From NCBI RefSeq assembly GCF_019145495.1, contig NZ_JAHSTU010000001.1:1054001-1118000 (forward strand): a stretch of DNA of 64,000 nt, given 5' to 3'. The position numbers and the translations under genes were made by a program. Source of the stretch: Pseudomonas azerbaijanoccidentalis. Lineage in GTDB: Bacteria; Pseudomonadota; Gammaproteobacteria; Pseudomonadales; Pseudomonadaceae. The notes under the pieces were generated by a model. That model was not told the origin of the DNA. It was given only the letters and a program-made list of their open reading frames with translations, and did not search any database. Positions 8,607 to 17,034 of this stretch are shown here, piece by piece. The first letter of the stretch is position 1; every line of letters begins with the position of its first letter.

Positions 8607-9872
8607 TTAGAAAATCGACAGCGGATAACTGACGATCAACCGGTTTTCGTTGAAGTCGGCAAGGCTGAAGTCACGCTTGATCACCGAGTTGCGCCAACGC
8701 AACGACAGGTTCTTCAACGCACCGCTTTGCAGGACATAAGTCAGCTCGGACTCGCGCCCCCATTCCTTGCCATCGGTCACACCGCCGGAGTGCACATTGG
8801 CGCCGCTGATGTAGCGGTTCATCAGGGTCAGGCCCGGCACACCCAGGGCGACAAAATCAAAGTCGTGGCGCAGTTGCCAGGAGCGTTCGTCGGCAAAATC
8901 GTAACTGTTGCTGAAGCTGTCGTTGGCCAGCGTCGCCCCGCTCGTGCCGTTCAGGCGCATCCAGTTGTCTCCGTCGACCTTTTGCAGCCCGAGATAAAAG
9001 GTGCTGCCCTGATACTTCGCGGACAACAACGCCGAATACGTTTTGTTATCCAGTTCACCGGCAAGTTTTTTGCCATCGTCCTCGCCGCTGAAGAATCCCA
9101 GGTTCGCCCCTAACACCCAATCCCCCGCTTTCTGGCTATGGGTGAAGTTGAAATAGCGTTGGTGGTAAATATCTTCCAGTTGCGCATACCACGCGCCCAC
9201 TTGGCTTTGACTGTTGTTGAACGCGTATTCCACGCCGGAAAAGTTGAAACGATCAGAGGTCACGCCCGGGCGATTGAACATCGACATGCGTTCCATGCTC
9301 GCGTCATTGCGTGGGCTGTTGCCGCGAAACTGACCACCGTAGAACGTGAAATCATCCAGGTCTTTTGAAGTGAGTTGCGCGCCGCGAAACGTTTGTGGCA
9401 ACGAGCGGCCGTCATCGGAGCGAATCACCGGCAACGCAACGACCCACTCACCGATCTTCGCCTGGGTTTTGGCAAAGCGCACTTTCGCCGCCACGGCCAG
9501 GCGCCCGAAATCGTCCGCTGGCCGGCCATCATCATGGACGGGCAGCAATTGGGTGTTGGTCGTGCCTTTACCGCCATCGAGCTTTTGCGAGTACAGCCCC
9601 AACGCATCCAGACCAAAACCGACGGTGCCCGAGGTAAATCCGGACCGGGCGTCGAGGATCACACTTTGCGTCCATTCTTCGGCCTTGGCTTGCGGGTAAG
9701 CGCTCTCGGTAAAGTTGCGGTTGATGTAGTAGTTTCGCAAGTTGGCGTTGACGTGGGCATCTTCAAAAATGCCTTCCGCAACAGCGGGCAGGCACGTGAG
9801 TGAACCACTCAATGCAAGCAGCGTTAACGACGTCGAAACAGCGGTTGAAGGGTTCAGGGCGCAATATCGCAT
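8607..9872 (-). CDS. OprD-family outer-membrane porin
   Basis: A 421-residue precursor with a signal peptide ending about AVA-EG. Family landmarks are NYYINRNF near the mature N-terminus, SGFTSGTVGFGLDALG, SLPQTFRGAQLTSKDL, an AQLEDIYHQRYF strand, and a closing beta-strand ending NENRLIVSYPLSIF with the C-terminal phenylalanine needed for outer-membrane assembly. OprD/Occ channels admit amino acids or small carboxylates by diffusion. A copy of the AraC-type site lies about 155 bases upstream, linking it to the BKACE operon, so the substrate is probably the carboxylate degraded there. Confidence 0.88.
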   Translation of the reverse strand: MRYCALNPSTAVSTSLTLLALSGSLTCLPAVAEGIFEDAHVNANLRNYYINRNFTESAYPQAKAEEWTQSVILDARSGFTSGTVGFGLDALGLYSQKLDGGKGTTNTQLLPVHDDGRPADDFGRLAVAAKVRFAKTQAKIGEWVVALPVIRSDDGRSLPQTFRGAQLTSKDLDDFTFYGGQFRGNSPRNDASMERMSMFNRPGVTSDRFNFSGVEYAFNNSQSQVGAWYAQLEDIYHQRYFNFTHSQKAGDWVLGANLGFFSGEDDGKKLAGELDNKTYSALLSAKYQGSTFYLGLQKVDGDNWMRLNGTSGATLANDSFSNSYDFADERSWQLRHDFDFVALGVPGLTLMNRYISGANVHSGGVTDGKEWGRESELTYVLQSGALKNLSLRWRNSVIKRDFSLADFNENRLIVSYPLSIF

Positions 9873-10218
9873 GGGGACTCTCTTTTATTTTTATTGGGAG
9901 TAATTAATTGCCCCGGTGGTTTTTCAGGCATGACTCCGCTCTGGCCGGGCGTCTTTTACCGACGCAGCCAAAACCTTCACCGAGTGTTTTTCACGGGCCG
10001 ATACTAGCGGCATTTCGGCGCAATCATAAGATCAATACCAGACAGCATCAGATCTTTAGCGGACATCCATCCTGCAACCCCTCACACGTTCGTCGGACGA
10101 CTGCAGGCGCCATTCGAATTCCCCGCCCCGCGCTTGAACCTAATTTCACAAGCCCAGTCTTAGATCGGCGTTCAACCTTCCTCCCTATCGTTGTCATCTC
10201 TTCAGAGCTGTCCGCACC
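9873..10218. other. intergenic region with AraC-type site
   Basis: These 346 bases separate the divergent OprD and CAP-protein genes. Apart from the operator copy at 10027-10065 and the two start regions, no gene, RNA or hairpin was recognised. Confidence 0.6.
10027..10065. promoter_or_regulatory. AraC-type operator, two direct half-sites (copy B)
   Basis: Ungapped counterpart of 7470-7508, identical at 30 of 39 positions. The half-sites TACCAGACA and TAGCGGACA keep the 21-base spacing, and the bases between them differ most, as expected for a protein-binding site rather than a recent duplication. It lies upstream of the minus-strand OprD gene. Confidence 0.6.
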
Positions 10219-11079
10219 ATGCGCCAAACCGCCTTCGCCTTGCGTTTCACGTCGCTGTGTCTGCTTACTTATCTACCCTTGCTCGCCTCCCCCGCCCACG
10301 CCGGCGCGGAGCGACAACTGGTGGACGCCATCAACGATTACCGTGCCCATCCGCAAGACTGCGGGCGTCGTCCGGCCCAGCGTTTGACGCCACTGACCCT
10401 GAAGTCGAACCTGGCATTACCGGTGGGTTACGGCGGCGGTTTGCGCGATCGCTTGAAGGCGTCCGGTTACCAGGCGGTGACCGTGCGATCCATCCGGGTC
10501 GTCGGAGCGCAGGATGCCGAAGAGGCTTTTGAACTGTTGCAGGATGACCACTGCACCGCCCTGCTCGATAACCAATACGCCGACATTGGCGTCAGTCGCA
10601 GTCGTGGTGAATGGCAAGTGGTACTGGCGCGTCCGGTACTGGACAACCAAATGGGCGACCCGCGCTCCGTCAGCAAGGCATTGCTCGCGCAGGTGAACGC
10701 CGCCCGGGCCAAGCCGCGAATGTGCGGTCGCCAGCGCTTCGCCGCCGCACGCCCGTTGGCCTGGAATGCCAGCCTCGGCGCAGCCGCGCAAGGACACAGT
10801 AAAGCGATGGCCTACGGCAACTACTTCGCCCACCGCGATCCCGATGGCGACACCCCCGCCGACCGAGCGCGCGCCGCCGGGTACCGTGGCCGGCAGATCG
10901 GCGAAAACATCGCCGCCGGCCAAGGCTCACCCAACAAGGCCATGGCCGGTTGGCTGGCCAGCCCCGGGCACTGCGCCAACCTGATGAACCCGATGTTCAC
11001 CCAGGTGGGTGCCGGTTATGCGACCGAGGCACGCAGTGATGAAGGGGTTTACTGGACGATGCTGTTTGGGGCGCAGTGA
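10219..11079 (+). CDS. secreted CAP/SCP-domain protein with a degenerate second CAP copy
   Basis: A 286-residue precursor with a signal peptide (cleavage near AHA-GA, residue 28). The C-terminal half (about 152-286) is a full bacterial CAP domain with H193, H205 (FAHRDPDG), E229 (GENIAAG) and H251 (SPGHCANLMN). The N-terminal half (about 31-140) looks like a worn copy of the same domain: LVDAINDYRAHPQDCGRR matches LLAQVNAARAKPRMCGRQ, and DHCTALLDNQYADIGV matches GHCANLMNPMFTQVGA, with the two cysteines kept (C48/C112 against C169/C252) but the histidines lost. CAP proteins act outside the cytoplasm; the bacterial role is poorly known. Transcribed alone. Confidence 0.85.
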   Translation: MRQTAFALRFTSLCLLTYLPLLASPAHAGAERQLVDAINDYRAHPQDCGRRPAQRLTPLTLKSNLALPVGYGGGLRDRLKASGYQAVTVRSIRVVGAQDAEEAFELLQDDHCTALLDNQYADIGVSRSRGEWQVVLARPVLDNQMGDPRSVSKALLAQVNAARAKPRMCGRQRFAAARPLAWNASLGAAAQGHSKAMAYGNYFAHRDPDGDTPADRARAAGYRGRQIGENIAAGQGSPNKAMAGWLASPGHCANLMNPMFTQVGAGYATEARSDEGVYWTMLFGAQ

Positions 11080-11091
11080 TCGGTATCGCAG

Positions 11092-12072
11092 TTACTTGAC
11101 CAGCCTGATTTCCTTGGACGGCCGATAGCCGAAATAGGCGCTGTAGCACTTGCTGAAGTGGCTGGGCGAGACAAAACCACAGGCCACCGAAACTTCCACA
11201 ATGGTCAACGTGGTGTGTTGCAGCAGTCGACGCGCCTCGGTGATTCGCAAGTCCATGTAGTAACGCTGAGGCGTGGTGCCCAATTGCTCCTTGAACAAGC
11301 GCTCGATCTGACGACGGGACCGGCCGGCATAAAGACACAGCGCCTCCATCTCCAACGGCTCTTCGAGGTTGGCATCCATCAGGTTGACCACCTCGCGCAG
11401 CGGCCCACAGACCGATACGTTAAGCGTGGGTTTAATACGTCGATACCGCGAAGCCTCAAACGCCAGAATGTCTTCGATGCCGTCAGTCAGCGACTTGTCG
11501 TGCAAGCCCTTGATCCACTCCAGTGCCATGTAAAACGCACCGTTCGGGCTCGACGCCGTCAGACGATCACGATCGACCACGAAGGCTTCACTGGTGACCT
11601 GGGCCAGCTTGGCAATTTCTGCCAACGCGGGACGATGCTCCGGGTGAACGGCACAGCGATAGCCGTCCAGCAAACCGGCTCGCCCGAGAAACCAGGCGCC
11701 GTTCCATATCCCCGCGAGCTTGACGCCTGATTCGGCTGCCGCGTGTAAAAGTCCGACCAGCGCATCATCGGCCTTGAGAGCAGTACGGTAGCCGCCACAG
11801 ATGACCAATAAATCCAGTGCTTGAATTTCGGTTTGGGCAAGACAGGCATCCGGTCGGATGACCAATCCCAAATCGCTGACGACTTCGCCTTCGGTCAAAC
11901 CGAAGGTCTTGGTGGAAAAGAGCTCCGGCCGCAGCAAATTGGCGGTGACAATCGTATCAAGTGCCTGAGTAAACGCCGGCAATGAAAAATGCTCCAGCAG
12001 CAGAAAACCTGCCGTGGCCTGGATTGATTGGCCTTCATGCTCATTGAGGTAGCGAAGGTTTTTACCCTTCAT
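11092..12072 (-). CDS. GlxA-family regulator (DJ-1/PfpI domain plus AraC helix-turn-helix)
   Basis: The chosen ATG 12072 (MKGKNLRYLNEHEG) gives 326 residues, normal for the family; the open frame upstream is not conserved-looking. The N-terminal part is a class I glutamine amidotransferase-like domain used as a sensor (LLVICGGYRTAL, GIWNGAWFLGRAGLL). The C-terminus is an AraC double helix-turn-helix (VACGFVSPSHFSKCYSAYFG). Pseudomonas uses this class (ArgR, GbdR, CdhR) to sense amino acids, betaines and carnitine. It is divergent from a LeuC/LeuD-like pair that it may control. No strong ribosome site is seen, so the start is uncertain. Confidence 0.8.
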   Translation of the reverse strand: MKGKNLRYLNEHEGQSIQATAGFLLLEHFSLPAFTQALDTIVTANLLRPELFSTKTFGLTEGEVVSDLGLVIRPDACLAQTEIQALDLLVICGGYRTALKADDALVGLLHAAAESGVKLAGIWNGAWFLGRAGLLDGYRCAVHPEHRPALAEIAKLAQVTSEAFVVDRDRLTASSPNGAFYMALEWIKGLHDKSLTDGIEDILAFEASRYRRIKPTLNVSVCGPLREVVNLMDANLEEPLEMEALCLYAGRSRRQIERLFKEQLGTTPQRYYMDLRITEARRLLQHTTLTIVEVSVACGFVSPSHFSKCYSAYFGYRPSKEIRLVK

Positions 12073-12417
12073 GGCACCGCTGAACTGACGTCGTTCTACC
12101 AACGCTCGCCTCGCTTCGTCGTGCTGACGAACCTGTGATTTAGCGCCCTGATATCTGTAACTCCTGTTCGCAAAAACCTGAAACGCACGCCTGCGCCCTG
12201 CTCTGTGCGTGCATTGTTTACGCCAGTTGAATCGCGCGATCAAGCAGGGATGTTGAGATGGTCGAGCCTCAATGGGTCGTGATGAATCAAAAGCCCGATT
12301 ATTCACGATTCATACGCAGTGGCTTCACTCAAGCACTATTGATGCAGAATCTGCAATCAATATTCTGTCAGTACGCGTTAGCCGTGATCTCGTACAAGCC
12401 AGAATAAGAGCCCACCC
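12073..12417. other. intergenic region, divergent promoters
   Basis: These 345 bases separate the GlxA-type regulator and the LeuC-like gene. No clear operator, hairpin or small gene was recognised. An open frame continues from the regulator to 12306, but its translation is basic and low in conserved features. Confidence 0.45.
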
Positions 12418-13839
12418 ATGACCAGCCCGAAAACGCTCTACCAAAAGCACATTGACAGCCACACTGTTTGCTCACTCGACGACCAGGGTCATGTGCTGTT
12501 GTACATCGACCGTCAGGTTGCCAACGAGTACACCAGCCCGCAGGCCTTCAGCGGTATGCGCGAAGCCGGTCGCGCTGTCTGGCGCCCGGGTGCGACACTG
12601 GCAGTGGTTGACCACGTCAATCCCACCGCGCCCAACCGTATCGCGACGATGCCCGATGCCGGTGGCGCGCGTCAGGTGTCTTACTTCGAAGAAAACTGCC
12701 GTGACTTCGGGATCGAGCTGTTCGATGTACTGGACAAGCGTCAGGGCATCGAACACGTCGTGGCGCCCGAACAAGGTTTCATCCTGCCGGGCATGGTGGT
12801 GGCCGCCGGTGACAGCCACACCACGACTTATGGTGCATTGGGCGCCTTCGGTTTTGGCATCGGCACCTCTGAAATCGAACACTTGCTGGCCTCGCAGACC
12901 CTGGTCTACAAACGCCTGAAAACCCTGCGCGTGACCGTTAATGGCGCATTGGGCGCCGGGGTCACGTCCAAGGACATCATCATGGCGCTGATCGAAAACA
13001 TCGGCGCCTCGGGTGCCACCGGTTACGCGATCGAATTCACCGGCCCGGCCATCAGCGCCCTCAGCGTCGAAGCGCGCATGACCATTTGCAACATGGCCGT
13101 CGAGGCCGGCGCGCGGGGTGCGTTCATGGCGCCCGATGACAAGGTCTTCGCATACCTGCAAGACAAACCGCGCGCGCCCAAGGGCGAGCTATGGGCCCAG
13201 GCCGTCGCCAAATGGCGTGCGCTGCACAGCGATGAAGGTGCCGTGTTTGATCGTGAAGTGGTGCTCGATGTCGCCACGCTCGAACCCATGGTCACCTGGG
13301 GCACCAGCCCCGATCAGGCCGCCCCGGTGGGCAGCCATGTGCCCGACCCCGCCACCCAGCCGGACCTCATTTTGCGCCAGGGCATGCAACGCGCCCTCGA
13401 CTACATGGGCCTGACGCCTGGCATGCCGTTGAGCGATGTAGTGATCAGCCATGCGTTTATCGGGTCCTGCACCAACGCGCGTATCGAAGACTTGCGCGAT
13501 GTTGCCCGCGTGGTGCGTGGCAAGCGTGTGGCGGCTCACGTGCGGGCGATGATCGTTCCCGGTTCGACGCTGGTACGAAACCAGGCCGAGGATGAAGGCC
13601 TTGCACAGATCTTCCTCGACGCGGGTTTTGAATGGCGCCAGTCGGGTTGCTCGATGTGCCTGGCGATGAACGACGATGTGCTCGCCCCTGGCGACCGCTG
13701 CGCATCCAGCACCAATCGCAACTTTGAAGGCCGCCAAGGGGCCGGTGCGCGCACCCATTTGATGAGTCCGGCCATGGTCGCCGCCGCGGCGATTACCGGG
13801 CATCTGACCGACGTGCGCTCATTCGCGCTGGAGGCTTGA
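12418..13839 (+). CDS. LeuC-like aconitase-superfamily hydro-lyase, large subunit
   Basis: A 473-residue protein like the large subunit of 3-isopropylmalate dehydratase, an iron-sulfur enzyme that moves a hydroxyl group by dehydration and rehydration. The [4Fe-4S] cysteines are C351 (GSCTNARIED), C411 and C414 (SGCSMCLAMN). Substrate-loop motifs include GDSHTTTYGALGAFGFGIGT. Normal LeuC has DHNVPT where this has DHVNPT, and no leuB is adjacent, so this is probably a paralogue for another malate-type acid (dimethylmalate, citramalate or similar), not leucine synthesis. The LeuD-like subunit follows directly. A regulator and a 2-hydroxycarboxylate carrier flank the pair. Confidence 0.8.
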   Translation: MTSPKTLYQKHIDSHTVCSLDDQGHVLLYIDRQVANEYTSPQAFSGMREAGRAVWRPGATLAVVDHVNPTAPNRIATMPDAGGARQVSYFEENCRDFGIELFDVLDKRQGIEHVVAPEQGFILPGMVVAAGDSHTTTYGALGAFGFGIGTSEIEHLLASQTLVYKRLKTLRVTVNGALGAGVTSKDIIMALIENIGASGATGYAIEFTGPAISALSVEARMTICNMAVEAGARGAFMAPDDKVFAYLQDKPRAPKGELWAQAVAKWRALHSDEGAVFDREVVLDVATLEPMVTWGTSPDQAAPVGSHVPDPATQPDLILRQGMQRALDYMGLTPGMPLSDVVISHAFIGSCTNARIEDLRDVARVVRGKRVAAHVRAMIVPGSTLVRNQAEDEGLAQIFLDAGFEWRQSGCSMCLAMNDDVLAPGDRCASSTNRNFEGRQGAGARTHLMSPAMVAAAAITGHLTDVRSFALEA

Positions 13840-13841
13840 AC

Positions 13842-14450
13842 ATGCAACCTTTCACTACGATCAGCGGCAGTGCCGCGCCGCTGCTGGCGTCCAACATCGA
13901 CACCGATGTGATCATGCCCAAACAGTTTCTCAAGGGCATCGATCGCCAAGGGTTGGATCGCGGATTGTTCTTTGATTTGCGGTTTCTGGAATCGGGCGAG
14001 CCCAACCCCGACTTCATCCTCAACCAAGCGGCCTGGAACGACGCTGCGTTCCTGGTCGTCGGGCCGAATTTTGGTTGTGGATCGAGTCGCGAGCACGCGG
14101 TCTGGGGCCTCAAGCAAGTGGGCATCAGGGCGCTGATCGGCACCAGTTTCGCCGGGATTTTCTACGACAATTGCCAGCGCAACGGGGTGTTGGCGATTCA
14201 ACTGTCAGAGGCTCAACTCAAGCAAGTGGCCGCTGTTGTCAGCCACAGGGCAACAGCGCAAATCAGCGTCAATCTGCCCGAGCAAACCATAGCCTTGGCG
14301 GACGGCAGCGTGATCGGCTTCGAGATCGATCAGTTGCGCAAGCAATCACTGTTGCTGGGGCTTGATGCGATCGGCACAACGCTGCAACGTGCCGAGCAGA
14401 TTCGTCAGTTTGAGGCGCGACACCTGGCAGAAAACCCCTGGTTGGGCTGA
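13842..14450 (+). CDS. LeuD-like aconitase-superfamily hydro-lyase, small subunit
   Basis: A 202-residue swivel-domain subunit partner of the preceding LeuC-like protein. The start ATG 13842 has GGAGG 7 bases upstream; a TTG at 13836 is in frame but lies too close to that site. Motifs are NIDTDVIMPKQFLK near the N-terminus, FGCGSSREHAVWGL in the substrate-binding loop and GIFYDNCQRNG. The gap to the LeuC stop is only two bases, so the two are surely co-translated. Substrate as for the large subunit: a 2- or 3-alkylmalate, unresolved. Confidence 0.82.
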   Translation: MQPFTTISGSAAPLLASNIDTDVIMPKQFLKGIDRQGLDRGLFFDLRFLESGEPNPDFILNQAAWNDAAFLVVGPNFGCGSSREHAVWGLKQVGIRALIGTSFAGIFYDNCQRNGVLAIQLSEAQLKQVAAVVSHRATAQISVNLPEQTIALADGSVIGFEIDQLRKQSLLLGLDAIGTTLQRAEQIRQFEARHLAENPWLG

Positions 14451-14465
14451 CGGAAAAATGATTCA

Positions 14466-14554
14466 CCCGTAGGAGCTGCCGAAGGCTGGGATCTTTTGAC
14501 TTTGTCCTTAAGTAACAAGATCAAAAGATCGCAGCCTTCGGCAGCTCCTACGGG
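14466..14554. repeat. REPIN, GTAGGAGCTGCCGAAGGCTG class
   Basis: Two inverted arms (14468-14499 and 14521-14552) carry the GTAGGAGCTGCCGAAGG motif and its complement around a short loop. It sits between the convergent LeuD-like and LysR genes. A worn copy of this class is at 54484-54560. It is unrelated in core sequence to the GCGAGC class. Confidence 0.75.
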
Positions 14555-14569
14555 GAATTCGGCAAGACT

Positions 14570-15487
14570 TCAATCAACCGAAAGATCGCGAAAGTACGCT
14601 TCCAGAAACTCGACACACACACGCAACTTCGCCGACTGGCTGAGCCGCGTGGGGTAGACCGCCCAGACGTTGGCGCTCTGGGTGTAGTCGTGCAGCACTT
14701 GCACCAGCCGTCCTTGTTCGAGCATCGGTTTCACATCCCACATCGAACGCAGCAAAATCCCGCCGCCACTCAAGGCCCACTCCAGCACGATCTCGCCACT
14801 GTTCGACGACAACGGCCCGCTGACCCGCACCGACTCTTCCTGGCCATCCTTGCTCACGTTCCACACACCGAAAGCGTTGTTGCGCTCCTTCAGCACCAGG
14901 CAATCATGGTTTTTCAAGTCATCCAATGATTGAGGCGTACCACGTTGCGCGAGGTACTCCGGCGTGGCGCACAGCACCCGACGATTGCTCACCAGTTTAC
15001 GGCCCAGGTGCTGCCCCGGCAGATCGTCGCCCACACGAATCTCCAGGTCGAAACCTTCACCGACGATATCGACCACGCGATCAAACACGTCCAGACGGAT
15101 TTCGAGTTTGGGGTACGTCTGCGACAGCTTGCAGATCGCTGGTGCCACGTGGTTGCGGCCAAAACCGAAGCTGCTGCAAATGTGCAAAGAGCCCATGGGC
15201 TGCTGCCGTGCCTGGGAGATTTCGCCGACAAAATCATCGAAGTCACCCAGCAATTTCTCGGCCCAGACCCGCACCCGCTCGCCGTCATCCGTCAGCGCGA
15301 TGCGCCGCGTGGTGCGGTGCAGCAGCCGCGTTGACAGCGTGGTCTCCAGCACCGAAATGCGCTTACTGATGTAAGCCGGTGAAAAACCGAGCTCTTCAGC
15401 GGCGCTGGCAAAGCCATTTTTGCGCACCACCGTGAGGAAAACCTTGAGGTCTTCAGGCAGGGGAAACTGATCACGATTCGTGTTCAT
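14570..15487 (-). CDS. LysR-family transcriptional regulator
   Basis: Start set at ATG 15487 (MNTNRDQFPLPEDL), giving 305 residues; the open frame runs further upstream through the divergent promoter and is not protein-like. The helix-turn-helix GFASAAEELGFSPAYISKRI resembles the DmlR/TtdR subgroup that controls malate and tartrate use, which fits the neighbouring 2-hydroxycarboxylate carrier (130 bases away, divergent). It probably activates that carrier and perhaps the LeuCD-like genes. The effector is presumably the transported hydroxy acid; that is inference. Confidence 0.82.
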   Translation of the reverse strand: MNTNRDQFPLPEDLKVFLTVVRKNGFASAAEELGFSPAYISKRISVLETTLSTRLLHRTTRRIALTDDGERVRVWAEKLLGDFDDFVGEISQARQQPMGSLHICSSFGFGRNHVAPAICKLSQTYPKLEIRLDVFDRVVDIVGEGFDLEIRVGDDLPGQHLGRKLVSNRRVLCATPEYLAQRGTPQSLDDLKNHDCLVLKERNNAFGVWNVSKDGQEESVRVSGPLSSNSGEIVLEWALSGGGILLRSMWDVKPMLEQGRLVQVLHDYTQSANVWAVYPTRLSQSAKLRVCVEFLEAYFRDLSVD

Positions 15488-15616
15488 ACGCCTCATACTT
15501 GTGCTGTTTATCACGCTATTTGCGAAGGATACCATCGATCTACCGAGTGGCAACCCGACCCGGTTAGCCGTAGTTCCTGAAATCCTCGATAAAAACAAAC
15601 ATGAGGAAATAGCGAC

Positions 15617-16954
15617 ATGAGCAAGTCTTATGAGCAGCCCCTGAAAATCGATGACGCCCCCGTTGGCGGGCTCCTGCAACGCCTGCGCACCTATGAGATC
15701 GGCGTTGTTCCACTGCCGATATTCATTGGCATCGCAGTGATCGTCTACCTCTCCGCCCATTTGGGTTTCCTGCCCAAAAACATGATCGGCGGGCTCGCCG
15801 TGATCATGACCATGGGCGTGTTTTTCGGCCAGTTGGGTTCACGCCTGCCGATCCTCAAAGAAATCGGCGGCGGCGCGATCTTGTGCCTGATGCTGCCCTC
15901 GGTGCTGGTGTTCTACGGCTTCTTCGGCCCGGCGACGATCGACGCCACCAAGATGCTGATGAAAGAGGCTAACTTCCTCCACTTCGTGATTGCCAGCCTG
16001 GTGGTGGGCAGCATCCTGGGGATGAGCCGTTTCATCCTGGTGCAAGGCATGTTGCGCATGTTCATCCCGCTGCTCGTGGGCACGCTGGTTGCCGTTGCCA
16101 GCGGGCTGATCGTCGGCAAACTGGTCGGTTACAGCGTCTACCACACCTTCTTTTTCATCATTGTGCCGATCATTGGCGGCGGGATTGGCGAGGGGATTCT
16201 GCCGTTGTCCCTGGCGTACTCGGCAATCCTGGGCGGCACACCGGACATCTACGTCGCACAACTGGCCCCCGCCGCGGTGGTCGGTAACATCGTCGCAATC
16301 ATCTGCGCCGGTTTCCTCGCTCGCCTGGCACTGAAACGCCCGCACATCAATGGCGAAGGTTCACTCATTCGCGCCAAGGTCGAGAACGACAAATTCCAGG
16401 TCAAGGAAGACACAAACAGCACCGTCGACTTCCGCGTCATGGGCGCCGGCGTGATGGTGATCTGCGCGTTCTTCGTCCTCGGCGGCTTGCTGGAAAAGGT
16501 CGTCGGCATCCCCGGCCCGGTGATGATGATCCTCGCCGCTGTGCTGTTTAAGTACCTGCGCGTCCTGCCGGAAAAACTCGAGAAAGGCACCCACACTTTT
16601 TACAAACTGGTGTCCTCGGCATTTATCTGGCCGGTAATGATCGGCCTGGGCATGCTCTATGTGCCGCTGGACAGCGTCGTGAAGGTGTTCTCGGTGGGCT
16701 ATGTGCTGGTCTGTGTATCGGTCGTGGTGTCGATGACCGTCGCCGGTTTTTTTATCGGCAACCTGATGAAGATGTACCCAATCGAATCGGCCATCGTCAC
16801 CTGCTGCCACAGCGGTTTGGGCGGTACCGGCGACGTGGCGATCCTGTCGGCATCGAACCGGATGTCGTTGATGCCGTTTGCGCAGATTTCAACGCGAATT
16901 GGTGGGGCTTCGACGGTAATTTTGGCGACGGTGTTGTTGGGGATTTTTGTGTGA
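15617..16954 (+). CDS. 2-hydroxycarboxylate transporter (2HCT/CitS family)
   Basis: A 445-residue inner-membrane symporter with about 11 helices. The two family re-entrant loops are visible: GGGIGEG (187-193) and GLGGTGDVA near residue 400. The family's substrate-binding arginine is R427 in STRIGGA. 2HCT carriers take up citrate, malate, lactate or citramalate-like acids with sodium or protons. GAGGA lies 9 bases before ATG. Beside the DmlR-like regulator and the LeuCD-like hydro-lyase, it would supply their substrate. Citrate or plain malate uptake are the simplest alternatives. Confidence 0.85.
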   Translation: MSKSYEQPLKIDDAPVGGLLQRLRTYEIGVVPLPIFIGIAVIVYLSAHLGFLPKNMIGGLAVIMTMGVFFGQLGSRLPILKEIGGGAILCLMLPSVLVFYGFFGPATIDATKMLMKEANFLHFVIASLVVGSILGMSRFILVQGMLRMFIPLLVGTLVAVASGLIVGKLVGYSVYHTFFFIIVPIIGGGIGEGILPLSLAYSAILGGTPDIYVAQLAPAAVVGNIVAIICAGFLARLALKRPHINGEGSLIRAKVENDKFQVKEDTNSTVDFRVMGAGVMVICAFFVLGGLLEKVVGIPGPVMMILAAVLFKYLRVLPEKLEKGTHTFYKLVSSAFIWPVMIGLGMLYVPLDSVVKVFSVGYVLVCVSVVVSMTVAGFFIGNLMKMYPIESAIVTCCHSGLGGTGDVAILSASNRMSLMPFAQISTRIGGASTVILATVLLGIFV

Positions 16955-16979
16955 GCATCAACGACTGATATCCCTGTAG

Positions 16980-17021
16980 AGCAATGGTGTTGCGTGACCT
17001 CGCTAACACCATTGCTTGTTT
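16980..17021 (+). terminator. intrinsic terminator after the 2HCT gene
   Basis: A perfect 12-bp stem AGCAATGGTGTT (16980-16991) / AACACCATTGCT (17005-17016) is followed by TGTTTT. Confidence 0.8.
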
Positions 17022-17034
17022 TATCAAGCCTTCA

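Noticed and set aside
12418..14450. Leucine biosynthesis locus
   Set aside because: leuA and leuB are absent, the large-subunit motifs differ from normal LeuC, and the neighbours are a hydroxy-acid carrier and catabolic-type regulators.
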